This document shows positions 34,510 through 44,271 of a DNA stretch of 64,000 nucleotides, piece after piece. The DNA lies in NCBI RefSeq assembly GCF_019645835.1, contig NZ_CP080998.1, positions 2,232,001-2,296,000 on the forward strand, in the 5' to 3' direction. A program made the position numbers and the translations under genes. The notes under the pieces are model-generated. The model was not told the origin of the DNA. It did no database searches and saw nothing but the letters and a program-made list of their open reading frames with translations. Source of the stretch: Mycolicibacterium holsaticum DSM 44478 = JCM 12374. GTDB lineage: Bacteria; Actinomycetota; Actinomycetes; Mycobacteriales; Mycobacteriaceae. The stretch's first letter is position 1. Every line of letters starts with the position of its first letter.

Positions 34510-37485
34510 GTGGCCAAACCAGCGACGCAGCGTCCGAAGCTGCCCAGCGTCGGCCGGCTAGGACTGGTCGAACCGTCCGCGCCGGCCGATCTGGATCGCC
34601 TGGGCTGGAACACCGACGCGCACACCGACCTGCTGTGGTCGCTGTCGCGCGCACCCGACGCCGACACGGCGCTGAAGGCCATGGTGCGGCTGGCCGACGC
34701 GGTGCGGGTCGGCTGGGCGGAACTCGACGAGCAGCTGTTGTCCGACCGTGCCCTGCGCGGCCGGCTGTTCAGCATCCTCGGGTCGTCGCTTGCGCTCGGC
34801 GAGCACCTCGTCGCCCACCCGGACTCCTGGCGGCTGCTGGCCGGCGACGTGACGTTGCCGACGGCCGAGCAAGTGCGCCACCAGTTCGGATCGCTGGCCG
34901 AAAAGCTAACGGATGCAACGGCTGCGCTGCATCCGCTGCGCACCCTGTACCGGGACCGGCTGATGGTGCTGGCCGGGCTGGACCTGGCGTCCACCGTGGA
35001 GAACGAACCCGTCCTCCCGTTCACGACGGTCGCAGCGCACCTGTCGGACCTGGCCGACGCCGCGTTGGGCGCCGCGTTGACGGTGGGCATCGCCTCGGCC
35101 GGTCTGCAGCCCGACGAGGCGCCGCGGCTCGCGGTGATCGCGATGGGCAAATGCGGTGCGCGCGAACTCAACTACGTCAGCGACGTCGACGTGATCTTCG
35201 TGGCCGCCAACGCCGAGGACGATCTCGCGGCCGCGACCCGGGTGGCCGGCGAGATGATGCGGTTCGCCGGCGACGCCTTCTTCGAGGTCGACGCGGCACT
35301 GCGCCCGGAGGGTAAGCACGGCCAGTTGGTGCGCACGCTGGACTCCCATGTCGCCTACTACCAGCGCTGGGCCAAGACCTGGGAGTTCCAGGCGCTGATG
35401 AAGGCCAGACCCGCCGCGGGCGACCCCGAGCTGGGCCAGGCCTACGTCGACGCGCTGATGCCGATGGTGTGGACCGCCTGCGAGCGCGAGGATTTCGTAT
35501 CCGAAGTGCAGGCCATGCGCCGACGCGTCGAGGAGCTGGTGCCCGCCGGGGTGCGCAGCCGCGAGATCAAGCTCGGCACCGGGGGACTGCGTGACGTCGA
35601 GTTCGCCGTGCAGCTGCTGCAGCTGGTACACGGCCGCAACGACGAGTCGCTGCGGGTGGCCTCGACCGTCGACGCCCTGGCGGCGCTGGGGGCGGCCGGA
35701 TACGTCGGCCGTGACGACACCGCCAACCTCACCGCGTCATACGAGTTCCTCCGGCTGCTCGAGCACCGGCTGCAGCTGCAGCGGCTCAAGCGCACCCACA
35801 TGCTGCCCGACGAGGACGACGACGAGTCGCTGCGCTGGTTGGCGCGGGCCGCGCACGTCCGCCCCGACGGCCGACACGACGCGTTGGGGGTGCTGCGCGA
35901 AGAGCTCAAACGCCAGAGCATGCGGGTGTCCCGGTTGCACGCCAAGCTGTTCTACCAACCGCTGCTGGAGTCGGTCGGTCAAGCCGCACTTGGTATTTCG
36001 GAGGGGATGACTCCTGCGGCCGCCGAACGTCAGCTCGCGGCACTGGGTTACGAAGGACCGCAGAGTGCATTGGCGCACCTGGCAGCGCTGACTGCAGGCA
36101 GCAACCGGCGCAGCCAGGTGCAGCGCGTGCTGCTGCCGACGCTGCTGGACTGGCTTTCCGACACCCCGGACCCCGACGGCGGGCTGCTGGCGTACCGGCG
36201 GATCAGCGAGGCCCTCGTCGACCAGCGGTGGTATCTGTCGACGCTGCGCGACGAGGGCGCCGTCGCCAAGCGGCTGATGAAGGTGCTGGGCACGTCGGCC
36301 TACATCCCCGAACTGCTGATGCGCGCGCCCGAGGTCATCCAGCAGTACGCCGACGGCCCGAACGGACCCAAGCTGTGCGACGTCGACCCCGACGGGGTGG
36401 CCCGCGCGCTGATCGCCTCTGCCGGAAGGCATCCCGACCCGCAGCGGGCTATCGCCGCCGCACGTACGCTGCGCCGCCGCGAACTGGCCAGAATCGCATC
36501 GGCGGATCTACTCGGCATGCTCGAGGTGACCGACGTATGCGCGGCGCTGACGTCGGTGTGGGTCGCCGTGCTGGAGTCCGCGCTGGGCACGGTGATCCGG
36601 GCGAACACCCGCGACGGCGCTGTGCCGGCCCGTATCGCGGTGATCGGGATGGGCCGGTTGGGCGGTGCCGAATTGGGCTACGGCTCCGATGCCGACGTGA
36701 TGTTCGTATGCGAGGTCGAAGAAGGGTTCGACGAGCCCGCCGCCGTGCGCTGGGCGACCACCGTCGCCGAACAGTTGCGCGCGTTGCTGGGGTCACCCAG
36801 CTCCGACCCGCCCCTGGAGGTGGACGCCAGCCTGCGCCCCGAGGGCCGTAACGGGGCGCTGGTGCGCACGCTCGCGTCCTACCAGGCGTACTACAGCCAG
36901 TGGGTGCAGCCGTGGGAGGTGCAGGCGCTGCTGCGGGCGCATCGGGTCGCAGGCGATCTGGACCTGGGGGAGCGGTTCCTGCTGATGGTCGACAAGATCC
37001 GCTACCGGCCCGGCGGGATGTCGACCGAGGACGTCCGCGAGGTCCGCCGGATCAAGGCGCGCGTGGACGCCGAGCGGTTGCCGCGCGGCGCGGACCCCAA
37101 CACCCACACCAAGCTGGGCCGCGGCGGGCTGGCCGACATCGAGTGGACGGTGCAGCTTCTGCAGCTGCGACACGCGCACGAGGTTCCCGCGCTGCACACC
37201 ACGTCGACGCTGGAGGCGCTCAACGCCATCGGCGCGGCCGAGCTGATCGCCGAGGGCGATGTCGACCTGCTGCGGCAGGCGTGGTTGACGGCCACTCGCG
37301 CCCGCAACGCGCTGGTGCTGGTGCGCGGCAAGCCGACCGACCAGCTGCCGGGCCCCGGCAGACAATTGAACGCCGTCGCGGTGGCCGCAGGCTGGGACAG
37401 CGACGACGGCGGAGAGTTCCTCGACAACTACCTGCGGGTGACCCGCCGGGCAAAAGCGGTGGTACGAAAGGTCTTTGATGGATAG
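34510..37485 (+). CDS. glnE: glutamine synthetase adenylyltransferase/adenylyl-removing enzyme
   Basis: A 991-residue bifunctional enzyme that adds or removes AMP on a tyrosine of GlnA1 and so switches it off or on with nitrogen supply. Two nucleotidyltransferase domains are visible: the N-terminal one (removase) at about 212-240 with [15 protein letters not shown], and the C-terminal one (transferase) at about 712-735 with [20 protein letters not shown]. Helical domains separate them ([17 protein letters not shown] and [17 protein letters not shown]). The start is GTG at 34510. It is flanked by glnA2 upstream and lies near glnA1; glnE is reported essential in M. tuberculosis. Confidence 0.96.
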   Translation: MAKPATQRPKLPSVGRLGLVEPSAPADLDRLGWNTDAHTDLLWSLSRAPDADTALKAMVRLADAVRVGWAELDEQLLSDRALRGRLFSILGSSLALGEHLVAHPDSWRLLAGDVTLPTAEQVRHQFGSLAEKLTDATAALHPLRTLYRDRLMVLAGLDLASTVENEPVLPFTTVAAHLSDLADAALGAALTVGIASAGLQPDEAPRLAVIAMGKCGARELNYVSDVDVIFVAANAEDDLAAATRVAGEMMRFAGDAFFEVDAALRPEGKHGQLVRTLDSHVAYYQRWAKTWEFQALMKARPAAGDPELGQAYVDALMPMVWTACEREDFVSEVQAMRRRVEELVPAGVRSREIKLGTGGLRDVEFAVQLLQLVHGRNDESLRVASTVDALAALGAAGYVGRDDTANLTASYEFLRLLEHRLQLQRLKRTHMLPDEDDDESLRWLARAAHVRPDGRHDALGVLREELKRQSMRVSRLHAKLFYQPLLESVGQAALGISEGMTPAAAERQLAALGYEGPQSALAHLAALTAGSNRRSQVQRVLLPTLLDWLSDTPDPDGGLLAYRRISEALVDQRWYLSTLRDEGAVAKRLMKVLGTSAYIPELLMRAPEVIQQYADGPNGPKLCDVDPDGVARALIASAGRHPDPQRAIAAARTLRRRELARIASADLLGMLEVTDVCAALTSVWVAVLESALGTVIRANTRDGAVPARIAVIGMGRLGGAELGYGSDADVMFVCEVEEGFDEPAAVRWATTVAEQLRALLGSPSSDPPLEVDASLRPEGRNGALVRTLASYQAYYSQWVQPWEVQALLRAHRVAGDLDLGERFLLMVDKIRYRPGGMSTEDVREVRRIKARVDAERLPRGADPNTHTKLGRGGLADIEWTVQLLQLRHAHEVPALHTTSTLEALNAIGAAELIAEGDVDLLRQAWLTATRARNALVLVRGKPTDQLPGPGRQLNAVAVAAGWDSDDGGEFLDNYLRVTRRAKAVVRKVFDG

Positions 37486-37494
37486 GCAGCGCCG

Positions 37495-38127
37495 ATGAGC
37501 ATGGATTTCCGATACGACGTGGTGACCGCGGACGAGTATGACCGGCTGCGCTCGCTGTACGGCCCGCTGGCCGATTCAATACGCAGGCTGGTCTCTGCGG
37601 GCGTGCACACCGACGTCGACCAGGACGCCGTGCGACAAGCGCAGGCGGCGATCGACGCGGTCACCGAGATGCTCGAACGCAAACAGCGCACCGTCACCAC
37701 GTTGGTGCACGAGGGCACGGGTCGACCGCTGCCGTGGGCCAACCCCGCTGTCGGACTTCGTAATGCGATCGCTCCGCCGATGGAGGTCCGGTACGAGGAC
37801 GACGGGCGGTGCTGGAGTGAGTTCACGCTGGGCCCGGCCTACGAGGGCCCGCCGGGCTGGGTGCACGGCGGAATCTGCGCGTTGGTGCTCGACCACATCC
37901 TCGGCGAAGCGGCCACCGACGGACTGCTCGAACCCAAGTTCACCGGCACCATCACGCTGCGCTATCTGCGCGGCACCCCGCTGGGACCGCTGCGCGCGGA
38001 GGCCTACATCGACCGCAGCGAGGGCGCCAAAACCTATGCCCGCGGCTACCTCAGCGACGCCGACGGCGTCACCGTGGAGGCCGAAGGCGTCTTCATCGTG
38101 CCCGCGTGGGCCAGGGATGCAGGATGA
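37495..38127 (+). CDS. PaaI-family hot-dog thioesterase
   Basis: A 210-residue protein. The C-terminal half is a hot-dog thioesterase fold: YEGPPGWVHGGICALVLDHI and FTGTITLRYLRGTPLGPLRA, where HGG and the nearby Asp form the expected active site. The N-terminal 70 residues are a helical extension. Relatives hydrolyse acyl- or aryl-CoA. The start is ATG at 37495 (ATG 37501 is also possible), 9 bases after glnE. Its stop overlaps the next start (ATGA), coupling it to the LLM oxidoreductase. Confidence 0.85.
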   Translation: MSMDFRYDVVTADEYDRLRSLYGPLADSIRRLVSAGVHTDVDQDAVRQAQAAIDAVTEMLERKQRTVTTLVHEGTGRPLPWANPAVGLRNAIAPPMEVRYEDDGRCWSEFTLGPAYEGPPGWVHGGICALVLDHILGEAATDGLLEPKFTGTITLRYLRGTPLGPLRAEAYIDRSEGAKTYARGYLSDADGVTVEAEGVFIVPAWARDAG

Positions 38128-38981
38128 GGTTTTATGTCAGCACCGCCTTCCTGGACACCGGTGAGGCTGTCGAAGTCGCCAAGGCCGCAGACGATCTCGG
38201 CTATGACGGGATGGGCATTCCCGACCATGTGGTGAACCTCGAGACTCTCGAGACCCCCTACCCGTACACCAAGGACGGCAAGCGTCGTTGGGAGGCGTTC
38301 ACCGACTGGCCCGATCCGTGGGTGATGATCGGCGCGATCGCGTTGTTGACCACCCGGCTGCGGTTCGTCACCACGGTGTATCTGCCTGCGATGCGCGATC
38401 CATACTCGGCGGCGAAATCCATTGGGACAGCTGCCTATCTGGCGGGTGGGCGGCTGGAACTCGGTATCGGCGTCGGCTGGTGCGAGGAAGAGTTCACGCT
38501 GATGGGCCAGCGGTTCGATCGCCGCGGTAAGCGCACCGACGAGATGCTCGAGCTGATGAAGGAACTCTGGAAGCCGGGCTGGACCGAATTCGACGGCGAG
38601 TTCTATCAGGCCCCGCGCCTGGAGATGGAGCCGACACCGCCGCACATCCCGATCTACGTCGGCGGGCTGTCCGACATCGCGCTGCGCCGCGCCGCGCGCC
38701 ACGACGGCTGGATCGGCGACCTGATCACCACCGAGCGCGCGCTCGAACGCGTCGAGAAGCTACGCGAACTGCGTGCCGCGCAAGGCTTGTCGATGGACGA
38801 CTTCACCGTGCTGACCCCGCTCACCGATGCGTTCACCCCCGAGCACTACGACCGGGCGCAGGCCGGCGGGATCACCGGGATCATCACGATGCCGTGGATG
38901 TTCTACAGCGGGCCGCAAGCGTCGTTGGCCGAGAAGATCGACGGCATGCGCAAGTTCCGCAAGGACCTCGCGCTGGACTAG
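38124..38981 (+). CDS. LLM-class (F420-dependent) oxidoreductase
   Basis: A 285-residue luciferase-like TIM-barrel oxidoreductase. Its segments AADDLGYDGMGIPDHVV, RLRFVTTVYLPAMRDPYSAA, GGRLELGIGVGWCEEEF and HIPIYVGGLSDIALRRAARH match the mycobacterial F420-dependent group; the cofactor is inferred from the group. The substrate is unknown. It is coupled to the thioesterase gene by a 4-base overlap (ATGA) and overlaps the convergent DoxX gene by 4 bases at the 3' end. Confidence 0.87.
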   Translation: MRFYVSTAFLDTGEAVEVAKAADDLGYDGMGIPDHVVNLETLETPYPYTKDGKRRWEAFTDWPDPWVMIGAIALLTTRLRFVTTVYLPAMRDPYSAAKSIGTAAYLAGGRLELGIGVGWCEEEFTLMGQRFDRRGKRTDEMLELMKELWKPGWTEFDGEFYQAPRLEMEPTPPHIPIYVGGLSDIALRRAARHDGWIGDLITTERALERVEKLRELRAAQGLSMDDFTVLTPLTDAFTPEHYDRAQAGGITGIITMPWMFYSGPQASLAEKIDGMRKFRKDLALD

Positions 38982-39457
38982 CGACGGCGCAACCGGCTGA
39001 GCAGGCCGGCGCGCGGCGCCGCGGTCGTGGTGGTGGCGGTGGGAACTGGGCGGCGTCTGCCGTCGAACGAGTAAGCCCCGGCGCCGATGGTGGCCAACAG
39101 CAGGAAACCGAAGCAGAACAACAGCGTCGCCTCGCCACCGTTGGCCAGCGGCCAGAAACTCTGCGGCTCACCTTCCAGCGGCGGCCAGTGCTGCCAGAAG
39201 TACGCCACGGCCATCTCGCCGGAGGCGATGAACGCCGCGATGCGGGTGAACAGTCCGACGGTGATCGCAAGGCCGGTGACCAGTTCGATCAGCCCGGCCC
39301 ACCACATCGGCCAGCTGCCGACCGGGATCGACGGGCCCAGCGGCCAGCCGAACAGCTTGGACGAGCCGTGGATGGCGAACAGCAGACCGAAGATGACGCG
39401 GAAGGCGGTCAGCGCCGCCGGCGAGTACGTGTTGAGGCGAGTGGTCAGGGTCGTCAT
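38978..39457 (-). CDS. DoxX-family membrane protein
   Basis: A 159-residue DoxX-type protein with four hydrophobic segments: AFRVIFGLLFAIHGSSKLFG, WWAGLIELVTGLAITVGL, IAAFIASGEMAVAYF and LLFCFGFLLLATIGAGAYS. The C-terminal tail is basic (SRLRRR). In mycobacteria DoxX proteins have been linked to redox homeostasis at the membrane, but many have no known role. The ATG at 39457 is the only sensible start. It lies between the LLM gene and glnA1, on the same strand as glnA1 but 69 bases downstream of it. Confidence 0.88.
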   Translation of the reverse strand: MTTLTTRLNTYSPAALTAFRVIFGLLFAIHGSSKLFGWPLGPSIPVGSWPMWWAGLIELVTGLAITVGLFTRIAAFIASGEMAVAYFWQHWPPLEGEPQSFWPLANGGEATLLFCFGFLLLATIGAGAYSFDGRRRPVPTATTTTAAPRAGLLSRLRRR

Positions 39458-39525
39458 GGGCCGACCCTAACGCCAACTCGGGCCGGGCGCGTCGAAGTCG
39501 CCCGGCCCGAACTGGTCAGCGGTGA

Positions 39526-40962
39526 TCACACGTCGTAGTACAACGCGATCTCGTAGGGGTGCGGACGGATCTGCACCGGCATGATCTCGTTCTCCCGCTT
39601 GTAGGAGATCCAGGTCTCGATCAGGTCCTCGGTGAAAACCCCGCCCTCCGTGAGGTATTCGTGGTCTGCCTCGAGATTGTCGATGACCGCCGACAGCGAC
39701 GTGGGGGCCTGCGGGATGCTGGCCGCCTCGTCCGGGGGCAGCTCGTAGAGGTCCTTGTCGATCGGCGCCTGCGGCTCCATCTTCTTCTTGACGCCGTCGA
39801 GGCCGGCCATCAGCATCGCCGCGAACGCCAGGTACGGGTTGCCCGAGCTGTCCGGGCAGCGGAACTCCAGACGCTTGGCCTTGGGGTTGTTGCCGGTGAT
39901 CGGGATGCGCACACACGCGCTGCGGTTGCGCTGGCTGTACACCAGGTTGATCGGGGCCTCGTAGCCGGGAACCAGCCGCTTGTAGGAGTTTACCGTCGGG
40001 TTGGTGAACGCCAGCAGGGACGGCGCGTGGTGCAAGATGCCGCCGATGTAGTGCCGTGCGGTGTCGGACAGGCCCGCGTAGCCCGACTCGTCGTGGAACA
40101 ACGGCTGACCGTCCTTCCACAGGGACTGGTGCGCGTGCATACCGGAGCCGTTGTCACCGAACAGCGGCTTGGGCATGAACGTCACCGTCTTGCCGGCCTG
40201 CCAGGCGGTGTTCTTGATGATGTACTTGAACAGCAGCAGGTCGTCGGCCGCGTGCAGCATCGTGTTGAACTTGTAGTTGATCTCGGCCTGGCCGGCGGTG
40301 CCGACCTCATGGTGGCCGCGCTCCAGGATGAACCCGGCGTTCTGCAGGTTCGTGCACATCTCGTCGCGCAGGTCGACGAAGTGGTCATACGGTGCGACCG
40401 GGAAGTAGCCGCCCTTCGGGCGCACCTTGTAGCCGCGGTTGGCGCTGCCGTTGGACTCCACCGGCTCGCCGGTGTTCCACCATCCGGCCTCGGAGTCGAT
40501 CTCGTAGAACGTGCCGTTCATCTGCGAGTCGAACGTGACCGAGTCGAAGATGTAGAACTCGGCCTCCGCGCCGAAATAGGCGGTGTCGGCGATGCCGGTG
40601 CTGGTCAAGTAGTTCTCCGCCTTGCGGGCCACGTTGCGCGGGTCACGGGAGTAGGCCTCGCGGGTGAACGGATCGTGCACGAAGAAGTTCAGGTTCAGGG
40701 TCTTCGCGGCGCGGAAAGGATCGATGCGCGCGGTCTCCGGATCCGGCAGCAGCATCATGTCGGATTCGTGGATCGACTGGAATCCGCGGACCGACGAGCC
40801 GTCGAAGGCCAGGCCGTCTTCGAAGACATCCTGGGTGAAGGCCGTAGCCGGGATCGAGAAGTGCTGAACGACGCCGGGCAGATCACAGAACCGAATGTCG
40901 ACGTACTGTACGTCTTCGTCCTTGATCAGCTTGAGAATGTCGTCGGCGGTCTTTTCTGCCAC
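39526..40962 (-). CDS. glnA1: glutamine synthetase GlnA1 (adenylylation-controlled)
   Basis: A 478-residue type I-beta glutamine synthetase, the main enzyme of ammonium assimilation. Signatures are [50 protein letters not shown] and [10 protein letters not shown]. The adenylylation tyrosine is in [10 protein letters not shown] (about residue 406), the target of GlnE. The GTG start at 40962 has a strong ribosome site, AAGGAG at 40972-40977. A four-element GlnR-type box 53-90 bases upstream indicates control by nitrogen limitation. Confidence 0.97.
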   Translation of the reverse strand: MAEKTADDILKLIKDEDVQYVDIRFCDLPGVVQHFSIPATAFTQDVFEDGLAFDGSSVRGFQSIHESDMMLLPDPETARIDPFRAAKTLNLNFFVHDPFTREAYSRDPRNVARKAENYLTSTGIADTAYFGAEAEFYIFDSVTFDSQMNGTFYEIDSEAGWWNTGEPVESNGSANRGYKVRPKGGYFPVAPYDHFVDLRDEMCTNLQNAGFILERGHHEVGTAGQAEINYKFNTMLHAADDLLLFKYIIKNTAWQAGKTVTFMPKPLFGDNGSGMHAHQSLWKDGQPLFHDESGYAGLSDTARHYIGGILHHAPSLLAFTNPTVNSYKRLVPGYEAPINLVYSQRNRSACVRIPITGNNPKAKRLEFRCPDSSGNPYLAFAAMLMAGLDGVKKKMEPQAPIDKDLYELPPDEAASIPQAPTSLSAVIDNLEADHEYLTEGGVFTEDLIETWISYKRENEIMPVQIRPHPYEIALYYDV

Positions 40963-41014
40963 TGAGTTCTCTCCTTATATTCGGTAACCCGCGCGTTGAC
41001 GCTAAGGACACGAT

Positions 41015-41052
41015 GTTGCACGGTCGTCAACCGTATGTTGCGCCGAAGTTAC
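41015..41052 (-). promoter_or_regulatory. GlnR-type box upstream of glnA1
   Basis: Read on the minus strand, four pentamers are evenly spaced by 6 bases: GTAAC (41052-41048), GCAAC (41041-41037), TTGAC (41030-41026) and GCAAC (41019-41015). This is the a-N6-b-N6-a-N6-b layout of actinobacterial GlnR sites. It lies 53-90 bases upstream of the glnA1 start. GlnR control of glnA is established in mycobacteria; binding at this copy is inferred. Confidence 0.8.
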
Positions 41053-41122
41053 GCAATGTCGCCTCGGTGGCTTGCTGCTGGCGGCCGATGGCCCGGGAGG
41101 GCCTCCCACATATCCTGTCACT

Positions 41123-41599
41123 ATGGCCCGCGCAATGGGGTCCTGGCTGTCGGGACCAAGCAGTGATCTAGGACCCAGCGACTATCCCGGGCAGCGGCTC
41201 GGGCTGCCCGAGACCGGCCCCGGGTCGATCGCGCGGTTCGGCAGGCGCATCGGTGCGCTGCTCATCGACTGGTTCATCGCCTACGGGCTGGTGGGGCTTG
41301 CCGTGGGCATCGGGCTGGTCAGCAGGGACGACTTTCTGTACACCCCGCTGGGGTCGACGTCGATCGCGGCGGTGTGGGTGGTGCTCGGCATCATCTCGGT
41401 CCGGTTGTTCGGCTTCACCCCCGGCCAGTTGGCCCTGGGGTTGCGCGTGGCGTCGATCGACAACCGGATGCATGTCGGCCTCGGGCGGGCCACCGTGCGC
41501 GGGCTGTTGGTGTTCTTCATCGTCCCGGCGTTGTTCACCGACGGCGATTTCCGCGGTTACCAGGACCGCTTCACCAACACCGCCGTCGTACGCCGCTAG
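41123..41599 (+). CDS. RDD-family membrane protein
   Basis: A 158-residue RDD protein. The Arg-Asp motif region is GSIARFGRRIGALLIDWFIA, followed by membrane helices YGLVGLAVGIGLV, IAAVWVVLGIISVRLFG, and GLLVFFIVPALF. The family spans the membrane three times and its role is mostly unknown; in mycobacteria the gene regularly sits beside glnA1. The ATG at 41123 is chosen over the ATG at 41072 because the family starts with a short soluble stretch. It is divergent from glnA1. Its stop TAG overlaps the former stop of the opposing AbiEi-like gene. Confidence 0.85.
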   Translation: MARAMGSWLSGPSSDLGPSDYPGQRLGLPETGPGSIARFGRRIGALLIDWFIAYGLVGLAVGIGLVSRDDFLYTPLGSTSIAAVWVVLGIISVRLFGFTPGQLALGLRVASIDNRMHVGLGRATVRGLLVFFIVPALFTDGDFRGYQDRFTNTAVVRR

Positions 41600-42368
41600 T
41601 TCGCACCTGCCGCCCGCAGCGCAGCGCGGGTACGCGAGACGGGCGTTCGATGTCACGATTGCGCACCCGCGGGTCGGTCCAGTGTTGGAGTCCGTCGTAC
41701 TCGACGCCGACCTTCCACTTCAGATACCCCATGTCGATACGCCCCACGTGGTCGTATCCGTCGTAGACGTCGATCTGGGTGTGCGTGGGCCGCAGGCCCG
41801 CTGCGGTCAGTACAAGTCGGGTGCGGGTCTCCTGCGGTGATTCTGCGCCCGGATCGGAAAGCTCGAGGGCTTTGCGCAGGTTGACGAGCCCGCGGGCGCC
41901 GCGGTGGCACTCGACGAGGGCGCCGACGGCTTCTGCCTTCAGGCCCGTTGCCTGCATCAACGCGTCGATCCGGAGCACGGCTGTCTCGATCCGGCCACGA
42001 CGACCGAGGTCGAAGGCGGTGCGGGCGGCGGTCGTCGCGGGCACACCGTTGAGGACACAGACTTCGTCGTTGCGAAGGGTGTCGCTGTGCAGCAGGATGC
42101 CGGTCGTCTTATGTCTGCTGGATTGGTTGAGTTCGGCGGGCAGCCTCGCATCGATCCAGCGAGACCCGTGAAGCGCGGCCGCGGAAAGCCCAGCGGCCGT
42201 CGCGCGCCGGCCCGACCACAGGCAGGCGCCGATCGCCTTGTCCAGCGCCGTCACCGGGTGGTCCTTTGGCACGTAGACGTTGCGAAAGAGCGCGTCGTAC
42301 CGCGTCGCGAGCTGGTACCGGGTGACCACACCCGCCGATAGCGCCTCGGTGCCGAGGAAGGGTTGCAT
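41571..42368 (-). CDS. AbiEi/DUF559-family protein with frameshifted, shortened C-terminus (probable pseudogene)
   Basis: A 265-residue frame with an AbiEi-like N-terminal winged helix (ALSAGVVTRYQLATRYDALF) and a C-terminal DUF559 endonuclease-like domain (VGRIDMGYLKWKVGVEYDGL, QHWTDPRVRNRDIER). After DIER the family normally continues for about 25-30 residues to a basic helix. Here the frame changes and reads unrelated residues to a stop inside the RDD gene. In another frame VSRTRAALRAAGAN then TAG (41596-41598) restores the normal ending. This points to an internal out-of-frame deletion. The acidic residues of the nuclease-like core remain. Family members often look like orphan type IV antitoxin relatives. 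Confidence 0.75.
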   Translation of the reverse strand: MQPFLGTEALSAGVVTRYQLATRYDALFRNVYVPKDHPVTALDKAIGACLWSGRRATAAGLSAAALHGSRWIDARLPAELNQSSRHKTTGILLHSDTLRNDEVCVLNGVPATTAARTAFDLGRRGRIETAVLRIDALMQATGLKAEAVGALVECHRGARGLVNLRKALELSDPGAESPQETRTRLVLTAAGLRPTHTQIDVYDGYDHVGRIDMGYLKWKVGVEYDGLQHWTDPRVRNRDIERPSRVPALRCGRQVRTSGVRRRCW

Positions 42369-42474
42369 GCCAATTGGACGCCGCGACAGCCCGGCCGGTT
42401 CCGCCCAACGTGAAGTTCTGTTCGAAAAATTGGCTGGATCTCGAACACAAGCTCACGTTCGACGAAACTGGGCG

Positions 42475-44253
42475 TCAGGCCTCGTGGCGGATCTGACCGT
42501 TCATCATCGTCATGCTCACCTTGGCCTGCGAGATGTCGCCCGGCTCGATCTCCAGCAGGTTCCTGTCGAGCACGATCATGTCCGCGAGCTTGCCGACCTC
42601 CAGTGACCCCACCTTGTCGTCCATCCGGAGCTGGTAGGCCGCCCCCAACGTGTTGGCGTGCAGAGCCTCGGCGACCGACAGCCGCTGGTCGGCGGGTGCC
42701 AGCACGGCATCACCCTGTTCGCCGATCAACTGGCGGGTGACCCCGGTCTGGATCGCATCCAAGGGCTTGTAGGTGGAGAAGTATCCGGCCGCGGGCCAGT
42801 CGGTGCCCAACGAGATGCGGCCGCCGGACCTCAGCACGTCCTGGGGCCGGTAGAGCAGGTCGGCTCGTGGCGGGCCGTAGCGGGCCACCATGTTCTGCAT
42901 GGTGTCGGGGTCGGGGGACATCCAGTTCGCAGAAAACTGGGCGACGACGCCGAGTTCACCGAACCGCCGGCTGTCGGGGTCCTCGACGTAGACCAGGTGG
43001 GCGATGGCGTGCCTGCGGTCGCGCGGTGGGTTGACGGCCGCGGCGCGCTCGATGGCATCCAGGGCGACGCGCGCCGTGCGCTCACCGCAGGCATGCACGT
43101 GCACGTCGAAACCCGCGGCGTCGACCTCACCGATGAGTTGATGCCACTGCTCCTCGGTGAACGGCGAACCGCCCGTGGAGTCCGGCTTGTCCGCATACGG
43201 CTCGATGAGCCAGGCCGTGTATCCGCCCTGGGTGCCGTCGCCGACGATCTTGACGATGTCGGCGCGCACCAGATCGGTCGAGAACCGGTCCCTGATGTCG
43301 GTGATCTTCTCTACGACGTCGGCGGTCGGCGGCGACTTCACGCTGTAGGAGGCCACCACGCGGAACGGCAACTGGTCACGCTGTTCGACGTCGGTGTACA
43401 GCCCGATCAACGCGCCCTGATCGGCGCCGATGGGTGGCACGCCTGCGTCGAAGACCGACGTGATGCCCGCGGCGGAGGCTTTCGGCAACCATTCCTCCAG
43501 CAGCCGTCCCATGGTTTCGGCCGAGATCGGCTCGATGGCGTCGACGAGGCTGAGCGCCGCGTTGACCTCCAGCACGTATCCGGTCGGATCACCGTTGCCG
43601 TCCCTGACGTAATAGCTGAACCCGGGAACCGGGTCCTCGGTGTCGCGGTTGACACCGGCCATCTCGAGCGCCTTGCTGTTGGCCCACAGGCTGTGCCCGT
43701 CGATCGCGAAGAAAAAGCCCGGACGGTCGGGCAGAACACGGTCCAAATCGGTGCGGGTCGGGCCGTCGGGGCCGAACATGTCCACCCGCCAACCGAATCC
43801 GCGCACCGGACCGGTGGGGTGCTCGTTGGCGTAGGACTCGATGGCGGCCAGCGCGTCGGCCCCCGTCGGCACCTGCAGGTCGACCCCCGAGGTGAGGAAG
43901 GCGCCGAGGAACGGGTGGATGTGGCCCTCGACGAAGCCCGGCATCAACATCCGGCCACCCAGGTCGATCACCCGGGTGTTCGGGCCGACGAGCGCCGTCG
44001 CACCGTCCTCGTCGCCGACATGGACGATGGTGTTGCCGCGTACGGCGACGGCCTGGGCCCACGGTTCCGGGCCTGCCACGGTGTAGATCGCCCCGTTGCG
44101 GAACACGAAGTCCGCGGTCTGCGCCGGAGCGCCCGAGCGTGGCGTGCAGGCGCTCAGCGCCGTTGCGGCGAGAACCACGCCCGCGGTGCGCAAAACGGTG
44201 CGGCGGGTGGTGATGGCCGAGAACGCCGGCGCCCATTCACATGCTGTACACAT
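42475..44253 (-). CDS. exported amidohydrolase (YtcJ-like)
   Basis: A 592-residue metal-dependent amidohydrolase of the YtcJ group. The N-terminus has a twin-arginine motif (ITTRRTVLRTAG), a hydrophobic core and a lipobox-like LSAC, so it may be a Tat-exported lipoprotein. Metal-site motifs are GFVEGHIHPF, FDVHVHACGERTARVAL, HAIAHLVYVED and SLGTDWPAAG; NTLGAAYQLRMDDKVGSLEV near the end closes the composite domain. Relatives hydrolyse N-acyl or cyclic amides; the substrate is unknown. The start is ATG at 44253, 18 bases after the DUF4191 gene on the same strand. Confidence 0.87.
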   Translation of the reverse strand: MCTACEWAPAFSAITTRRTVLRTAGVVLAATALSACTPRSGAPAQTADFVFRNGAIYTVAGPEPWAQAVAVRGNTIVHVGDEDGATALVGPNTRVIDLGGRMLMPGFVEGHIHPFLGAFLTSGVDLQVPTGADALAAIESYANEHPTGPVRGFGWRVDMFGPDGPTRTDLDRVLPDRPGFFFAIDGHSLWANSKALEMAGVNRDTEDPVPGFSYYVRDGNGDPTGYVLEVNAALSLVDAIEPISAETMGRLLEEWLPKASAAGITSVFDAGVPPIGADQGALIGLYTDVEQRDQLPFRVVASYSVKSPPTADVVEKITDIRDRFSTDLVRADIVKIVGDGTQGGYTAWLIEPYADKPDSTGGSPFTEEQWHQLIGEVDAAGFDVHVHACGERTARVALDAIERAAAVNPPRDRRHAIAHLVYVEDPDSRRFGELGVVAQFSANWMSPDPDTMQNMVARYGPPRADLLYRPQDVLRSGGRISLGTDWPAAGYFSTYKPLDAIQTGVTRQLIGEQGDAVLAPADQRLSVAEALHANTLGAAYQLRMDDKVGSLEVGKLADMIVLDRNLLEIEPGDISQAKVSMTMMNGQIRHEA

Positions 44254-44271
44254 CTGGCCGGCGACCCGGGG

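Noticed and set aside
42441..42462. TCGAAC and GTTCGA arms upstream of the AbiEi-like gene, resembling an SOS box
   Set aside because: The spacer is 10 bases instead of 4, so it does not fit the mycobacterial LexA consensus. It may be another operator, but nothing supports that.
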